The position numbers were made by a program, and so were the translations under genes. Under the pieces are notes generated by a model. That model did no database searches. It saw only the letters and a program-made list of their open reading frames with translations, and had not been told where the DNA came from. From Anaeramoeba flamelloides (lineage: Eukaryota > Metamonada > Anaeramoebidae): a DNA stretch of 64,000 nucleotides. The stretch's first letter is position 1. The number at the start of each line of letters is the position of its first letter. Positions 11,816 through 22,478 of the stretch are shown here, in pieces. The DNA lies in assembly GCA_027625915.1 (NCBI GenBank), contig JANTQA010000063.1:5289501-5353500 (forward strand), written 5' to 3'.

Positions 11816-12932
11816 ATTCTGTTTAACAAATCTATTTGAAATATAATAACTAATTGATATGATATTAAGTTTCATTTGTTTAATTGAGAGAAAAAAAAAT
11901 TATGTATTTTTGTCTCAATATTATAAACAAAATTTTAAAAATATGAGCACATTTAACAATAAAAAAGCAACCAATTTATCCTATTTTTATTTTCTCAGAA
12001 ATCCAAAAAAATTAAAAAAACTTTTTTTCAATTCCTCCCTTTTTTAATCCTGAAAAATTTACTTTCAAAACATTTTATTCCAAAGAAAGTATTTAGAAGA
12101 TCTATTAATTTTACAAAGTTTATTCTATTTAAACCAATAAAATTCTTCACTCAAAGCTGCTTAAAAAAAATATAAAAAATAGGAATTGAAATAGAAAGTT
12201 TGAAAAATATTTTTGAATTTATCACGATATCAAAAAATAAAATTATTTTATGAAAAAAATTTTCAACTTTTAAAAGATCTTTTTTTTAAATTTGTTCTCA
12301 TTACTTTTTTTCAAACAAATTGATGATAAAAGAGTATGGAATTTATAATATCATTTTGGTTCAGAATTCAATAAAAATTCATTTAAGCAAATGTTTAAAT
12401 TAAGATCTAAATTTATTAATTTTAAATATTAACCATTTATATGTTTTATACATAACACTATTATTTAGAATTTTTTATAAATTAAGAATAACTTTTACTG
12501 TTAAAATAAATTAAAAAATTTTTGAATCTTTCAAACTCTTAAAAGAATCATATGATTACAATTTCATTTTAATTTTGAAATATTTTTATTTTTTCAAAAT
12601 ATTTTTATTTTTTTTCTTTTTGTTTTCTTTTTCAAATAAAAAAAGAGTCAACTAACAAAAGAAATATTTCAAACATAAATTCTAATTCTTCAAAACAAAC
12701 CCTTTATAGATTGATTTATTAAGTGTTTAATGTTATTTGTGAACTTATAGAGGTACTAATTTCCCATTTGAAAAGTTATTTATAAATACCAATTACTTGT
12801 TCATATTATTATTGATTACGAATATATAAACTGTAATTCTTAATGAAATCAAAAATTCCTCCCTTTTTTACCTTCTACATTTTAAATTATTTTTTATTTA
12901 TCCCCCACCCCCACCATTTAAAAGAAGAAATA
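11816..12932. other. A/T-rich spacer
   Basis: Nothing beyond A/T-rich sequence and homopolymers was seen. A 62-codon frame at 11859-12047 is Lys/Asn/Phe-rich and looks like chance. Confidence 0.5.
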
Positions 12933-13333
12933 CAGCTGTTCCAAGGTTACCGTGAATTTTTATATGAATCAAATTTTGATTCTGATATAGATTTTTAAAA
13001 AGTTGGATATGAGGATAAGAAAGCTCATATTGAAAAAAAATTTTCACAAATGAACTTATTTCAAAGATTTTCTTGTGATAAGATCAAAAATATTTTCGGT
13101 ATTTCAAGAGAAACTTTTAAGTGGCATCTCAACAGATTTTCCAGGTTTTAAGCAATTTAGGGATCTGAAAATTAATTTTTCTTGTATCAGAAAACTTTCT
13201 TGAATATCGGCTCATTTAGGAATTTTTTTTTTTCAATATGAGCTTTCTTATCCTCATATTCAACTTTTTAAAAATCTATATCAGCATAAAAATTTGATTC
13301 ATATAAAAATTCACGGTAGCCTTGGAAAGACTG
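12933..13333. mobile_element. MITE family B, 401 bp with long terminal inverted repeats
   Basis: TA at 12931-12932 and 13334-13335 flank arms of about 110 bp: CAGCTGTTCCAAGGTTACCG at the left and, inverted, CAGTCTTTCCAAGGCTACCG at the right. Both arms continue TGAATTTTTATATGAATCAA and, further in, ATGAGGATAAGAAAGCTCAT. Only about 180 bp in the middle is unpaired. The CAGT-type ends and TA flanks place it with Tc1/mariner-like MITEs. Part of a second copy is at 46130-46347. The outermost bases are shared with the different element at 41199-41640. Confidence 0.85.
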
Positions 13334-13976
13334 TAGAAGGTTCACTTCAATCATAATAAAATCAATCCCAAATTTTTTTTTTGCTTTTTTTTTCTTTTCA
13401 TTTTTTTTTTCTAATTCTCTAATTATTAAAATTTGATAATACTTTTTTTACAATTATGATATTTGATTCAAGTTTATTTCTTTAAATAGAGAAACTCAAA
13501 TAAATATAAGTTTTTTATACAAAAGATACCCATATTATTCTCATATATTAATTATTTTTTATACTTGATCTTTGAAGATCAAATATGAAATCAGTAGAAT
13601 AATAAACCTTGGAGATTAGTAGATCTATAAATGAGGTAAAGATAAAATTAATAACTCAATAAATTTTCTTAAAAATTGAAAAAATAAAATTCTTAAGAGT
13701 CACATTGAGAAAAACAATAAATACCCATTTTGATCTTCTATTGGGGAAGAAATAAAATGACAATAGAAATCAATATCAATTTTTTTTTTTTTTTGATAAA
13801 TAATTATTATTTTCTTTTGTTTTTTCTAGTTAAACAATAAATAATTGCTAAAATTTCGATTTTTGGCGGTTCTAATTTACCATGTCCTCAAGAATTTATT
13901 TTTTAAGATTCTTTTTTTTTTAAATGTATTTTTGTGATATATATATTTGAAACCGAAAAATCCAAATTCTATTATG

Positions 13977-14033
<57 letters not shown>

Positions 14034-14432
14034 ATGTGTGTGCGTGTGTGTACAAATTAAAATTAAACCTTTACCAATTGTTATTCCAGTATAGAAATTA
14101 TTCTTAGAGAATGTAAAGAAATATTTAATAAAAAATTTATAACTATTTTTATTATCCAATAAATAATTTAAATTCAAATCTATTTTATTTATTAATTGAG
14201 ACCATTTTTTGTTTAATTATTATTATTATAATTCTCTTTATATTATCAGATTTTTTTATAGTATATTTTTTAGGAAATATTAAAGGGTAAAATTCCCAAT
14301 AAAAAATTTTCCAAATTCTACACATTTATAATTCTACAAAATTATTTTTTTTATCAAATTTTTTTTTTTAAAATTTCTAATTTATAAATGAAATTACCCG
14401 GATTCATTAGTATTAATTGTATCTATTTATTA
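13334..14432. other. Spacer with a TA/TG microsatellite
   Basis: A compound (TA)n(TG)n microsatellite occupies 13981-14051, the only long TG tract in the window. The rest is A/T-rich. A short frame with GGC GGT TCT codons near 13865-13906 ends quickly and is not supported as a gene. Confidence 0.6.
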
Positions 14433-15206
14433 CAGTCAGTTCCCTTTTTAAGACATAAACTTTCGACAAAATTTCAGGCATAAAAAAATCTCAAATTTAA
14501 GCAAAAAATTCTGAATATAAACTATTTTTCATAAATTTTGACTCACTTTATAATGTTAATGGGGGTTGTTTTGAGGGTTTATTCCAGTATTCTTTACAAA
14601 AAATATTTTTCAAATTTTTGGATCAGAATCATTTTTTCTAATTTTGCAAATTTTAGTTTTGCTTTTTCAAATTTTTGTTTTTCTTTTGTTTTTCTTTTTG
14701 TTTTTCTTTTTTTCTTTTTTTTAAAAAAAAAGATCCTGTGGAAAAAAAAAAGAGATCTTCGAAAAGAAAAATAATCACTAAGAAAATTTCGACTATATAA
14801 TGTCTTTGAAAATCGATTTAATTATTCATAAAAAATCTTGTTGTTCAACTTTTTTTCAGTGAAAGTTCAGTAATAAAAAATCTGTAATGCTCATTTCAAA
14901 AATTGTGACTCACTTTTTTTTAGTTTTTGGTTTTATTTTTTTTAATTTTTAATATATCAGGCTTTTATAGATTTAGAATGACTTAAAAGTCAATTACAAA
15001 TCATATTTAGTTACTAATTGTTCTTGAATACTAAAGTATAATTTTTTTTTTTCAATTTATTATTTCAAGTGAGTCACAATTTTTGAAAAAGAGTTTAGTT
15101 AAATAATTTGTGTAAAAAAAAATACCAAAAAAGGTGTGGTAAATTGAGTTTTTTATGTGCCTTGAATTCCCGGAAAAGTTTATGTCTTAAAAGTGGAACT
15201 GACCGT
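14433..15206. mobile_element. MITE family A copy enlarged by a nested R2 element
   Basis: Outer ends match family A: CAGTCAGTTCC and AAGACATAAACTTTCGAC at the left; inverted TTATGTCTTAAAAGTGGAACTGACC at the right. Instead of about 196 bp the copy is 774 bp because a second element of about 580 bp lies inside (14518-15097). Removing it leaves an element of the usual family A size. The outer copy therefore existed before the inner insertion. Confidence 0.75.
14518..15097 (+). mobile_element. Family R2 element nested in MITE A
   Basis: Starts TAAACTATTTTTCA and ends inverted (GAAAAAGAGTTTA), with an inner mirrored word TGACTCACTT / AAGTGAGTCA. The length (580 bp) and interior agree with other R2 copies: GGATCAGAATCATTTTTTCT also occurs, with one difference, at 47895-47915, and ATAAAAAATCTTGTTGTTCA matches 48089-48112. 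An additional internal palindrome (TTTCAAAAATTGTGACTCAC facing its complement) spans about 14896-15085. Confidence 0.7.
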
Positions 15207-15960
15207 TTGAGTGTTATATATTCTAAATGGATGTTACAATAATGATATGAATCAGTTTTATTATTATTTATTTTTTTTTTTAGATATTTTTTAAATTCAT
15301 TTGTTTGAATTTTTCATTTCCATCTTTCAATTATCAATATTTTTAATAATTATTAAAATTATCAATCCAAATTTGTTTTGATTTAACAAAACATCTTTTT
15401 TTTTACTGATCATTCACTCAATTTTGTGTAAATAAATATCTCTCATTTTTTTAAAAAAAATTTGAACTTTAAAAAGGTTAATTTGAAGCTTTTTTAAACA
15501 CTCTACTTAACTTGAACCCAAAAAGAAGTAAAAAAAAAAAAAAAAAAAAATATTATTCAGAAAAAAAATTAAGAAATGATAATTGTTTTTCTATCTTTTT
15601 AATTTAATAATTTCTGTATTTTAAAAAATTATTCAGTTCATTTAGATTATTCTTTTAAAAATGTGTAAGAAATAAGTATCATTTTTATTTCAATTACAAA
15701 TTTATTTTAAAGATGTTATCATTATTCTGGAATGTGGGGTTTCTGAAAATAATAATTAAATTACAAATCAGGATTTGGGTTTTAAGAACAAAATAAAAAC
15801 TTATTTTTTATTTTATATTGTCGAAATTTTGATCATTTAAAACTGTTTATAATCTATAAAAATGATAATTTGATCAACATATAGTTATTTAAAAACCAAA
15901 TATATTTGAAAAATAAATCAAAAAGAAAGGAATTAAAACATAGATGAAATCCAAAGATAA

Positions 15961-16080
15961 TTTCATTTTGCTCTCGATCTAGTTGAAGGATTGAAACGCC
16001 TTTATCCTAATAATAATAACATATTAAGATACACCTATAGACTCTCAGAGCATGATTATATTGGATATAACAAACAATGA
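15961..16080 (+). pseudogene. Possible relic of a LINE-type endonuclease
   Basis: Forty codons of clearly protein-like sequence between in-frame stops: HFALDLVEGLKRLYP, then an Asn run, then LRYTYRLSEHDYIGYNKQ. The pattern of a 'RLYP' helix end followed by a 'xYTYR...xDYI' strand resembles the endonuclease/exonuclease/phosphatase fold of non-LTR retrotransposons, where T-Y/W precedes the R-I-D-Y-I motif. Here Arg-Ile of that motif reads Glu-His. There is no start codon and no flanking coding sequence, so it is a fragment at most. Confidence 0.3.
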
Positions 16081-16481
16081 TATATCATAGATCCTTCAAA
16101 CCCAAACCACAACATATTTTTAAAATTTCTTGATTCAAATTCTTTTCTTGTCTCAAACCATATTCAAAAAAGAAGTTTAAATTCAAAATATATTACAACA
16201 TGGTAAACTTAAATTTGGGAAATAAAGTTTGTTAATCATCTTTTTTTTTTTTTTTTTTTTTTTGATAAAATCCTTATTTTTTACTTTTTATACTTAGTCA
16301 AAGTCTAATAATTGTAAGTGCGTAATGTCAGAAGTCATTAATTTCACTTTTTTATAAATTTTTACAATGGATCTGAAAACAGTATTTGTTATATTCTAGA
16401 TGAGTTATACTGATTACGATTATTTAAAGTTCCTCCTTAATATGTATTTATTCTATTGTTTTTTCCAATATAAAATAAAAT

Positions 16482-16738
16482 TACAAAATAGAATGTTGAG
16501 ATAAGAACAAGTAGTAATCAATTTAACATTCTCAAAACATAGTAGTAAATTCAACTTGGAATTATATTCAAAAATTATGTATAAAAGATAAAAAATAAAA
16601 TTAATAAATTATTTTTTTAAAGTGTTTCGGATTCTAAATGTTAACATATATTCCAAAAGTAAAAAAAAATTGTTTTCTAATCTTCTTTCAAAATATTAAA
16701 AAGTGAAAATTTTCCTTTATCTTGGCTACTCCCTTAAG
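16482..16738 (+). repeat. Dispersed repeat I, copy 1
   Basis: Begins near ATAGAATGTTGAGA and ends GGCTACTCCCTTAAG, matching 18101-18356 in the same order, including AAGTGAAAATTTTCCTTTA before the end word. An inverted copy of the end word (CTTAAGGGAGTAGCTAC) lies at 16979-16995, so a shorter inverted-repeat element may span 16724-16993. Confidence 0.65.
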
Positions 16739-17184
16739 GAATTAAGAGTAACTACAATTTTTGTAATATTTACTTATGTACTTTGAAATTGACACAAAAA
16801 GTGATAATTGAAGTATTTAAAGTTGACTACCTACTTAAGAAATACTTTTACAACTGAAATTCAAAGAAAAATTTGTTTTTATAATGTTTTGGTAGTTGAT
16901 CATTCTCACAAATTTTAACAAAGTTTGATCTAAAAACGAAAAAATATCAGACGGTTATTAAATATATTAATTCTTTACTTAAGGGAGTAGCTACACCATA
17001 AGACATGATAAAAATTTGAGAGAGATGAGATAAGAACATTTTATTTTAGTGGCGTGTGATCGTAGATTCTCTAAAAATTTTTTTAAAAAAATTATTTGAT
17101 ATTTTTTTTTTAGTAATGTTCAACAAAAAAAAATTGAGATTATATTGATAGAATAGTATTTTTTTATTATTTTTTTTATTAAAA

Positions 17185-17735
17185 TAAACTTAATTCCATT
17201 AATTTGGACACATTTTAAACAGTTGAAAAAATAACAATAACATGATTTACATCCAATTTGAAATTAATTTTAATTCAACAAACTATTTCATTTTTTGTCT
17301 TTTTTGTTGTTTTGTTTTCATTTCCAATTTTTCAGTTACTTAATCTGTTTAGTTAGATCTGAAATTTTTTTATAGATGGTTGATAGAATGTTAGTGTTGA
17401 GTTTCAAAAATTGAAAAATCCACATACAACCTGTGCATGGTATCTTATCATTTGATGGATCAACCATTGTTGGTGTAATTTTAAAAAATCTACCAATATA
17501 TTTTTTGTTCAAACTCTTTCATTTCAGCTGGTTTCCTTATTTTGTACACACTTGTTTTGATTTTTTATTTTATATTGTTTTCTTATATTTGGATGGAAAT
17601 GATTATTTAAAAAACCATTAATACTATGTTATTTAAATATGGTTTTATATTAGGTTTGGGAAAATATAATAAATTGAGTTTTTGTTTTCCTATTTTTGAT
17701 TTTCTGATATGTCCAAATTTTTGGAATGGGGTTTA
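17185..17735 (+). mobile_element. Non-autonomous DNA transposon family E, copy 1
   Basis: About 551 bp, collinear with 51772-52305. Shared words include AACTATTTCATTTTTTGTCT, CAGTTACTTAATCTGTTT and TTGAAAAATCCACATACAA. Ends are inverted (AATTTGGACAC versus GTCCAAATTTTTGG) with TA at the edges. The 62-codon frame at 17433-17621 lies inside the element and is not conserved in the other copy. Confidence 0.75.
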
Positions 17736-18100
17736 GTTTTTTTTTTGGGAGAAGATAATTTCAGATTTTTTGAATAAAACTTGTGGCTATTTTGTGTTTT
17801 AAACTTTGATAACATATAATCATATTCACTTCTCCAATTCCACTAAACGCAATGATTTAAAATCCTAATAAGTAATAATTTTACTTAATTATTCTAATTT
17901 TGGAATTCTTCTAGCTATTTTAGTCCCATTTATGTTTCCTTTTATGATTCTTTCAATTGTAATGTTGTTGTTCATTTTAAACAAAATCCATTAATCCCAA
18001 ATGCCACTAATAAAAAAAATAGTTCTAATTGCTTTATCTTGTCAGGATTAAAAAAAATCTCAAAAATGATGAAAAAATAAAAAATGAAAAAAATTAAATG

Positions 18101-18356
18101 CCACAATAGAATGTTGAGAGAAGGATAAAAGAAAAGTTATTCAACTTTCAAAACACTATTTTTTGCAATTCAACTCAACATTCGATTGTGGCAATTTCTT
18201 TGAGACCTGAAAAAAAAAATTAATAAATCTAATGAATGAAGTACTTTAAATAATAAAAATCAATGAGTTACAACCAAAGTAAAAAATGTTATTTTCTGAT
18301 CCTCTTCAGAATTGCAAAAAAGTGAAAAATTTTCCTTTACCGGGCTACTCCCTTAA
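18101..18356 (+). repeat. Dispersed repeat I, copy 2
   Basis: Matches 16482-16738 end to end. Its first 90 bases form a hairpin: CCACAATAGAATGTTGAG faces CTCAACATTCGATTGTGG. It ends GGCTACTCCCTTAA. Confidence 0.65.
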
Positions 18357-18553
18357 AATAAAAAAGAAGATTGGGAAAAAACAACTTTTTGAGAAAATTC
18401 GTTCTGATATGAAAAGATAATACTCTTATGCATTGTAATATATTTCTAATCAGTTTTTTTATGAAATCTAATCGTTTACAGTAAAGGAACTTTTCATATC
18501 AGAGGTCAAAAATTGGTGAAAATTGTAAAAAATTTATGATTTTTGTTTTATGG

Positions 18554-19061
18554 TTAAGTTAAAAGATCCGAAACACAGTCTTTGGTATTGTAATAGAATC
18601 CATCAAAATCCACATCTTACTCAAAAAGGACGATCATTTTTACTTATTGAACAAACAAAAATGTTTTTACAATAGAACAATATTTACCGATTTTCACATA
18701 CCAAAATTGACCATTATATTGTTGAATACAAAATTCCAAAATTACTTTCCCACATAATCGTCGAAAATATTTGTCTTGATACTTACCAACTAAGTTTTGA
18801 GAGAAACAATATAAGCAAAAAAAAATTGTAACAAGAAAATCAAACAAATTTTTTGGGTTTTCATCAAATGGAGATTCGGTTCAAAAATATCAAATAAGTA
18901 AAACCAAAACTGGAAAATGTTGTTATAAATTCCAATTAAAGAAAAAACAAAAAGAATTAATAGAAAAACTAAAATACCAAAAAAAATTAGTGAAAAGCAC
19001 AACTCTTTTGTAATGATATCTTTTTCCAATTGATATATGAATATTTTTCTTTCAAGTTCCC
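18554..19061 (-). pseudogene. 3' exons of a multi-pass membrane protein, apparently frameshifted
   Basis: On the minus strand the last exon (18615-18554) encodes VDFDGFYYNTKDCVSDLLT and a stop. It joins, across a 171 bp intron with a perfect GTAAGT donor (18786), an upstream exon ending LYCFSQNLV in matching phase. That exon reads ESPFDENPKNLFDFLVTIFF and is open back to about 18884. Just upstream the coding-like sequence continues in another frame: LEKDIITKELCFSLIFFGIL, two strongly hydrophobic helices, and FWFYLFDIFEP. No splice site separates the two frames, so one base appears lost or gained (mutation or assembly error). Further hydrophobic coding-like sequence lies at about 19240-19450. 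The family is unknown; a seven-helix receptor tail is possible. Confidence 0.35.
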
Positions 19062-19847
19062 AAAAATATTACAGTCGTTATTTGTTGTAAAACCCCAAAG
19101 TCTTGTAAAAATATTAATTAGAGCTAACGATCAAACAGTGAACTAGTACATTTTTCTTACTTTTATTTCCTAATGTAAAAAAAATAAATTTTATCTTCAA
19201 AGTTTCAAAAATAAAGAGATCCAAATTAATAAATCTCAAGTTTATCATGATCAAACAATCTTGAGAGGATCATGTTTTTTTTTGACAATTAAGATAATAG
19301 TAGGATAAATACTTGAGGATCTGAAATAAAAATTTTTCAATCTTAATTCGAAAATGACGGTAATGAATTTGATGTATGCGACAATGGAACAAAAAAGTAA
19401 CTCAATGGTCAAAAATCATAGATAAGGCGATCTTTGAAAGTTAGAGTTGTTTATCGAGAGTGTTTGAAATGAATGGCATTTTTTATATAAGAAAATAGTT
19501 TTAATATTTTTTTCATTTTAACGCTTTTTAATAGGAGGGTGTTCCAGTTTAGGTATCTAAAAATTTCTAAATCATTTTGCATTTAAAAATATATAAAAAA
19601 TGATTTTTTCATTCGAATTGAAGAATATTTCCGTGAATCTAACTTGACAATTTTAATGAGAAGGGACGAAAAATTTTTGAGACAATTTGGTAAATTTTCA
19701 AAGTTGTAGTTAAACAGTTTTCAAAGGTAAAAAGTTATCATTTAATTTCTTTAATAAATAAGTGAGAGTTAAAAAGAGAAATGGTATTAGAAAAACAAAT
19801 CCAAGCAAATTTTTCACCAACTTTTTTTTTTTTTTTTTTGTTTATAG
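19062..19847. other. Spacer with possible further exons of the membrane-protein relic
   Basis: On the minus strand about 19250-19400 reads as hydrophobic coding-like sequence (ELLFCSIVAYIKFITVIF), which may belong to the relic at 18554-19061. Exon limits could not be set. The rest is A/T-rich. Confidence 0.3.
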
Positions 19848-20329
19848 TAGTGAAAAAAATACCGGACATGAAAAAAATCCTGACAAGATTTTTAATTGTG
19901 AATATTAGTAAAATTTTTGTCTAATTTAAATGAAATCCTTATTATAAATAACCAATTTTTTTATGAGATTAGTAATAAACCTACCTAAAGTTCATCAAAG
20001 TAAGGTGTCTCAAGAATACTTGAGTAATTGTTTGATAGCCATATGTTGATCAACTTTTTTTGAAAAACAATCCAGTTTTATAGAGGTTTACTAGAGTTTG
20101 GAAAATGATAATTTTTCTTCTTGTTTTTTGATTGGTTGAATGGTGTTTTCAACAAGTGTGATTTCATCAATCATCATTCTAATAAGTGGGGGGGTTATAA
20201 TTGAAAAAGTTCGATTCTTAAAAAAAGGAATTTGATTGTAAATAGCTGAAATTACATAATAATTTTACTAATATTCACAATTAAAAATCTTGTCGGGGAT
20301 TTTTTTCATTTCCGGTATTTTTTTCACTG
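19848..20329. mobile_element. MITE family C, 482 bp
   Basis: Long inverted arms: AGTGAAAAAAATACCGGA and GACAAGATTTTTAATTGTGA at the left are mirrored at the right (TCACAATTAAAAATCTTGTC, TCCGGTATTTTTTTCACTG). The arms pair over about 75-100 bp, including AATATTAGTAAAATT. The right end carries a CAGT start. No coding sequence is present. The element directly abuts the coding-like island at 20337-20499. Confidence 0.8.
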
Positions 20330-20336
20330 CTCTAAA

Positions 20337-20499
20337 GTAGATTTAAATCCAATTTACCCATCTGAATTTGAGAAATTTCTTGAGAAAACTGTTCAAATTA
20401 TTGTAAAATTCTCTCTCTTTTATTTATCAGAGTAGAGGAGTATTGTCTTTATTATCAAGTGTGACATCTTATTTCTTGCCTTTCATTCTCTAATTTACT
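20337..20499 (+). pseudogene. Coding-like island upstream of the BTB gene
   Basis: An open frame reads VDLNPIYPSEFEKFLEKTVQ and on to a TAG about 20439; another frame continues with RGVLSLLSSVTSYFLPF to a TAA about 20495. Codon composition is gene-like. The pieces cannot be joined by a normal-sized intron. It may be an old gene fragment cut by MITE C, or part of the 5' region of the BTB gene. Confidence 0.25.
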
Positions 20500-20621
20500 T
20501 TATTCACAATACTCTTGCTTTCTTATAAGCCTAGCAAGCCCAAAAGAAAATTTTTCTCCAAATTACAAACAATTCCCAAATTTATTTTTTTAACATTCCT
20601 TTCTTCTTTTTCCTATTTTTT

Positions 20622-22478
20622 ATGCAAGTAGTACCAATAGGCAAAACCCTTCTCAAATTTTTAAATAACAAAGAATTTTCAGATATAAAATTTGAAGTTG
20701 GCTTGCAAAAAGAAGTATTATATGGGCACAAATTATTGCTATCAATAACAAGTGGGTTTTTCAAATCACTTTTTTATTCAAACCAAAAATGGGAAGAAAC
20801 CAAAGTCGGATCAAACAACATTATTATCCCAGACATTGAACCAAACGTCTTCAAGTTAGTTTTAGAGTTTTGTTATACAAAAAAGCTCGCTTTTTCTTTA
20901 GAATTACTTTTCAGTTTATTGCTAGCTTCTGACAAATTTCAGATTCCTGAATTAAAAAATTATTGTTTACACTTTTTTAATCAAAATTTAAACGTGATCA
21001 ATTGTTTGAAGATTTATGACTCAATTTTTAATCAGTCCCAACAAGAACTTGAAACCTTCCCATTATTTAAAAAAATTATTAATCGGCTTGACAGGTTTAT
21101 AAGAAGACACTCATCAAAAATCTTTTGTCAATCAAATTGTTTAAATGAACTTTCAAATGATTTGGTTGTACATTGCTTAAAATACAACAATTTAAACGTC
21201 AAAGAAATTGATCTGCTTGAAAGATTAATTGAAAGATCGTTCTTTCTTCATAAAAATGAAAAAAGAAAAGATCGGGAAAATGAAAAAGAAGAAGAAGAAG
21301 ACAATGAAAAAGAAAAAGACAATGAAAAAGAAAAAGACAATGAAAAAGAAATGGAAAATGAAAATGAAAATGAAGAAGAAGAAGAAGAAGATAACAATCA
21401 TAATCTTTCAAACAAAATAACCACATCTTTAGATACATTTTTGCCTTTTATCCAAAAAAATTTGATTTGTCAAGAGGATTTAAGCAAATTGGAAAAGAAA
21501 TATAAAATTAAAATTAAATTACCTTTGAGAAAAGGATTTACAAACGAGAACAACAGCAATGAGCATACCTTTAACTCAATTGTTGTTGAAAAAAATGACA
21601 AAGAGAATAACAAACAAAAAAAAGATAGTCAACAAGAACAAGAACAAGAACAAGAAAATGAAAATGAAAATGAAAATGAAAATGAAAAAGAAAAAGAAAA
21701 AAACAAAGATGAAACAGAAAGAGAAAAGGTACTCAAAAAGGTAACAATTAATGAAGGGATCAAAAAAAAAAAAAGATATAATAAAGAAAATTTAAAGGTG
21801 TTAATTCTGCATTGCACAGAAATTAATGAAGAATTCCGTAAATTGATTGCACTTGACATTATCAAATCAATTCAATCAACCGGAATCAAAAATGTTGATC
21901 ATATAAATTTGGCTTTGGGGGGAAAGGAAAAATTAACCTTAGAAAATTTTCAAAGGTATGATTCAATTTTCTTGACATTTGGGGACGACTATATCCCTGA
22001 CAGAAGCTCTTTAGGGGATTTGTTGGCAGATTATGTTGAAGATGGTGGTGGGCTGGTTATCTGTTCAATTGCCTGCTGTTTGCCAGACGAAGATTTGAAT
22101 CTGCAAGGTAGGATCATTACAGATGGCTTTTGTCCCGTCAATCGTGGAGTTGCGGTGGAGGGGGTAGCAACCACCCTTGGCGAGGTTTTGCTTCCCAATC
22201 ACCCAATAATGAAAGATGTCAAATCTTGGGATGGCGGCAAATATTCATGGCATATTAAAACTGACCAAATGAAGAAAGACGCAACACCCATTGCAAAGCT
22301 AAGCGACAACACCGTTTTTATTGCTACAAAAAAAAAGTCACCTAGCTCGGGAACAGTCATTTTTTTAAATACCATCCCAATTTCAGATGGGATTTTAGGA
22401 TCAGGTAATATGTTTTTGTTAGCTTCAGATGGTAGGACAATACTAGCGAATGTGGCAGAATTTGCTGGAATTGATTAA
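20622..22478 (+). CDS. BTB-BACK protein fused to a class I glutamine-amidotransferase-like domain
   Basis: Single exon, 618 residues. A BTB/POZ domain at about 14-115 shows FSDIKFEVG, the HKLLLSI helix, FFKSLFYS and the FQIPELKNYC helix typical of the fold; a BACK-like helical region follows to about 205. Two linkers rich in Glu/Lys/Asn lie at about 211-262 and 336-372. From about 391 to the end is an alpha/beta domain: KVLILHCTE, then YDSIFLTFGDDY, LADYVEDGGGLVICSIACC, NHPIMKDV and a closing ANVAEF helix. The GGGLVIC strand-elbow resembles ThuA/GATase-1 folds, but no clear Cys-His-Glu triad can be assigned, so it is probably a binding domain. BTB-BACK proteins commonly dimerise and act as cullin-3 adaptors; here the C-terminal domain would take the place of Kelch repeats. 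The start is the first ATG of the open frame. Confidence 0.85.
   Translation: MQVVPIGKTLLKFLNNKEFSDIKFEVGLQKEVLYGHKLLLSITSGFFKSLFYSNQKWEETKVGSNNIIIPDIEPNVFKLVLEFCYTKKLAFSLELLFSLLLASDKFQIPELKNYCLHFFNQNLNVINCLKIYDSIFNQSQQELETFPLFKKIINRLDRFIRRHSSKIFCQSNCLNELSNDLVVHCLKYNNLNVKEIDLLERLIERSFFLHKNEKRKDRENEKEEEEDNEKEKDNEKEKDNEKEMENENENEEEEEEDNNHNLSNKITTSLDTFLPFIQKNLICQEDLSKLEKKYKIKIKLPLRKGFTNENNSNEHTFNSIVVEKNDKENNKQKKDSQQEQEQEQENENENENENEKEKEKNKDETEREKVLKKVTINEGIKKKKRYNKENLKVLILHCTEINEEFRKLIALDIIKSIQSTGIKNVDHINLALGGKEKLTLENFQRYDSIFLTFGDDYIPDRSSLGDLLADYVEDGGGLVICSIACCLPDEDLNLQGRIITDGFCPVNRGVAVEGVATTLGEVLLPNHPIMKDVKSWDGGKYSWHIKTDQMKKDATPIAKLSDNTVFIATKKKSPSSGTVIFLNTIPISDGILGSGNMFLLASDGRTILANVAEFAGID

Larger units (their letters stand above)
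15207..18553. other. Repeat-rich spacer
   Basis: Contains a possible LINE endonuclease relic (15961-16080), two copies of repeat I (16482-16738 and 18101-18356), element E copy 1 (17185-17735) and long A/T homopolymers such as 16242-16263. No intact gene was found. Confidence 0.5.

Noticed and set aside
13980-14177. 65-codon minus frame ending in Thr-His and Ile-Tyr repeats
   Set aside because: Its C-terminal half is the TA/TG microsatellite and the remainder lacks any motif.
17433-17621. 62-codon frame
   Set aside because: It is inside transposon E and is not preserved in the second copy at 51772-52305.
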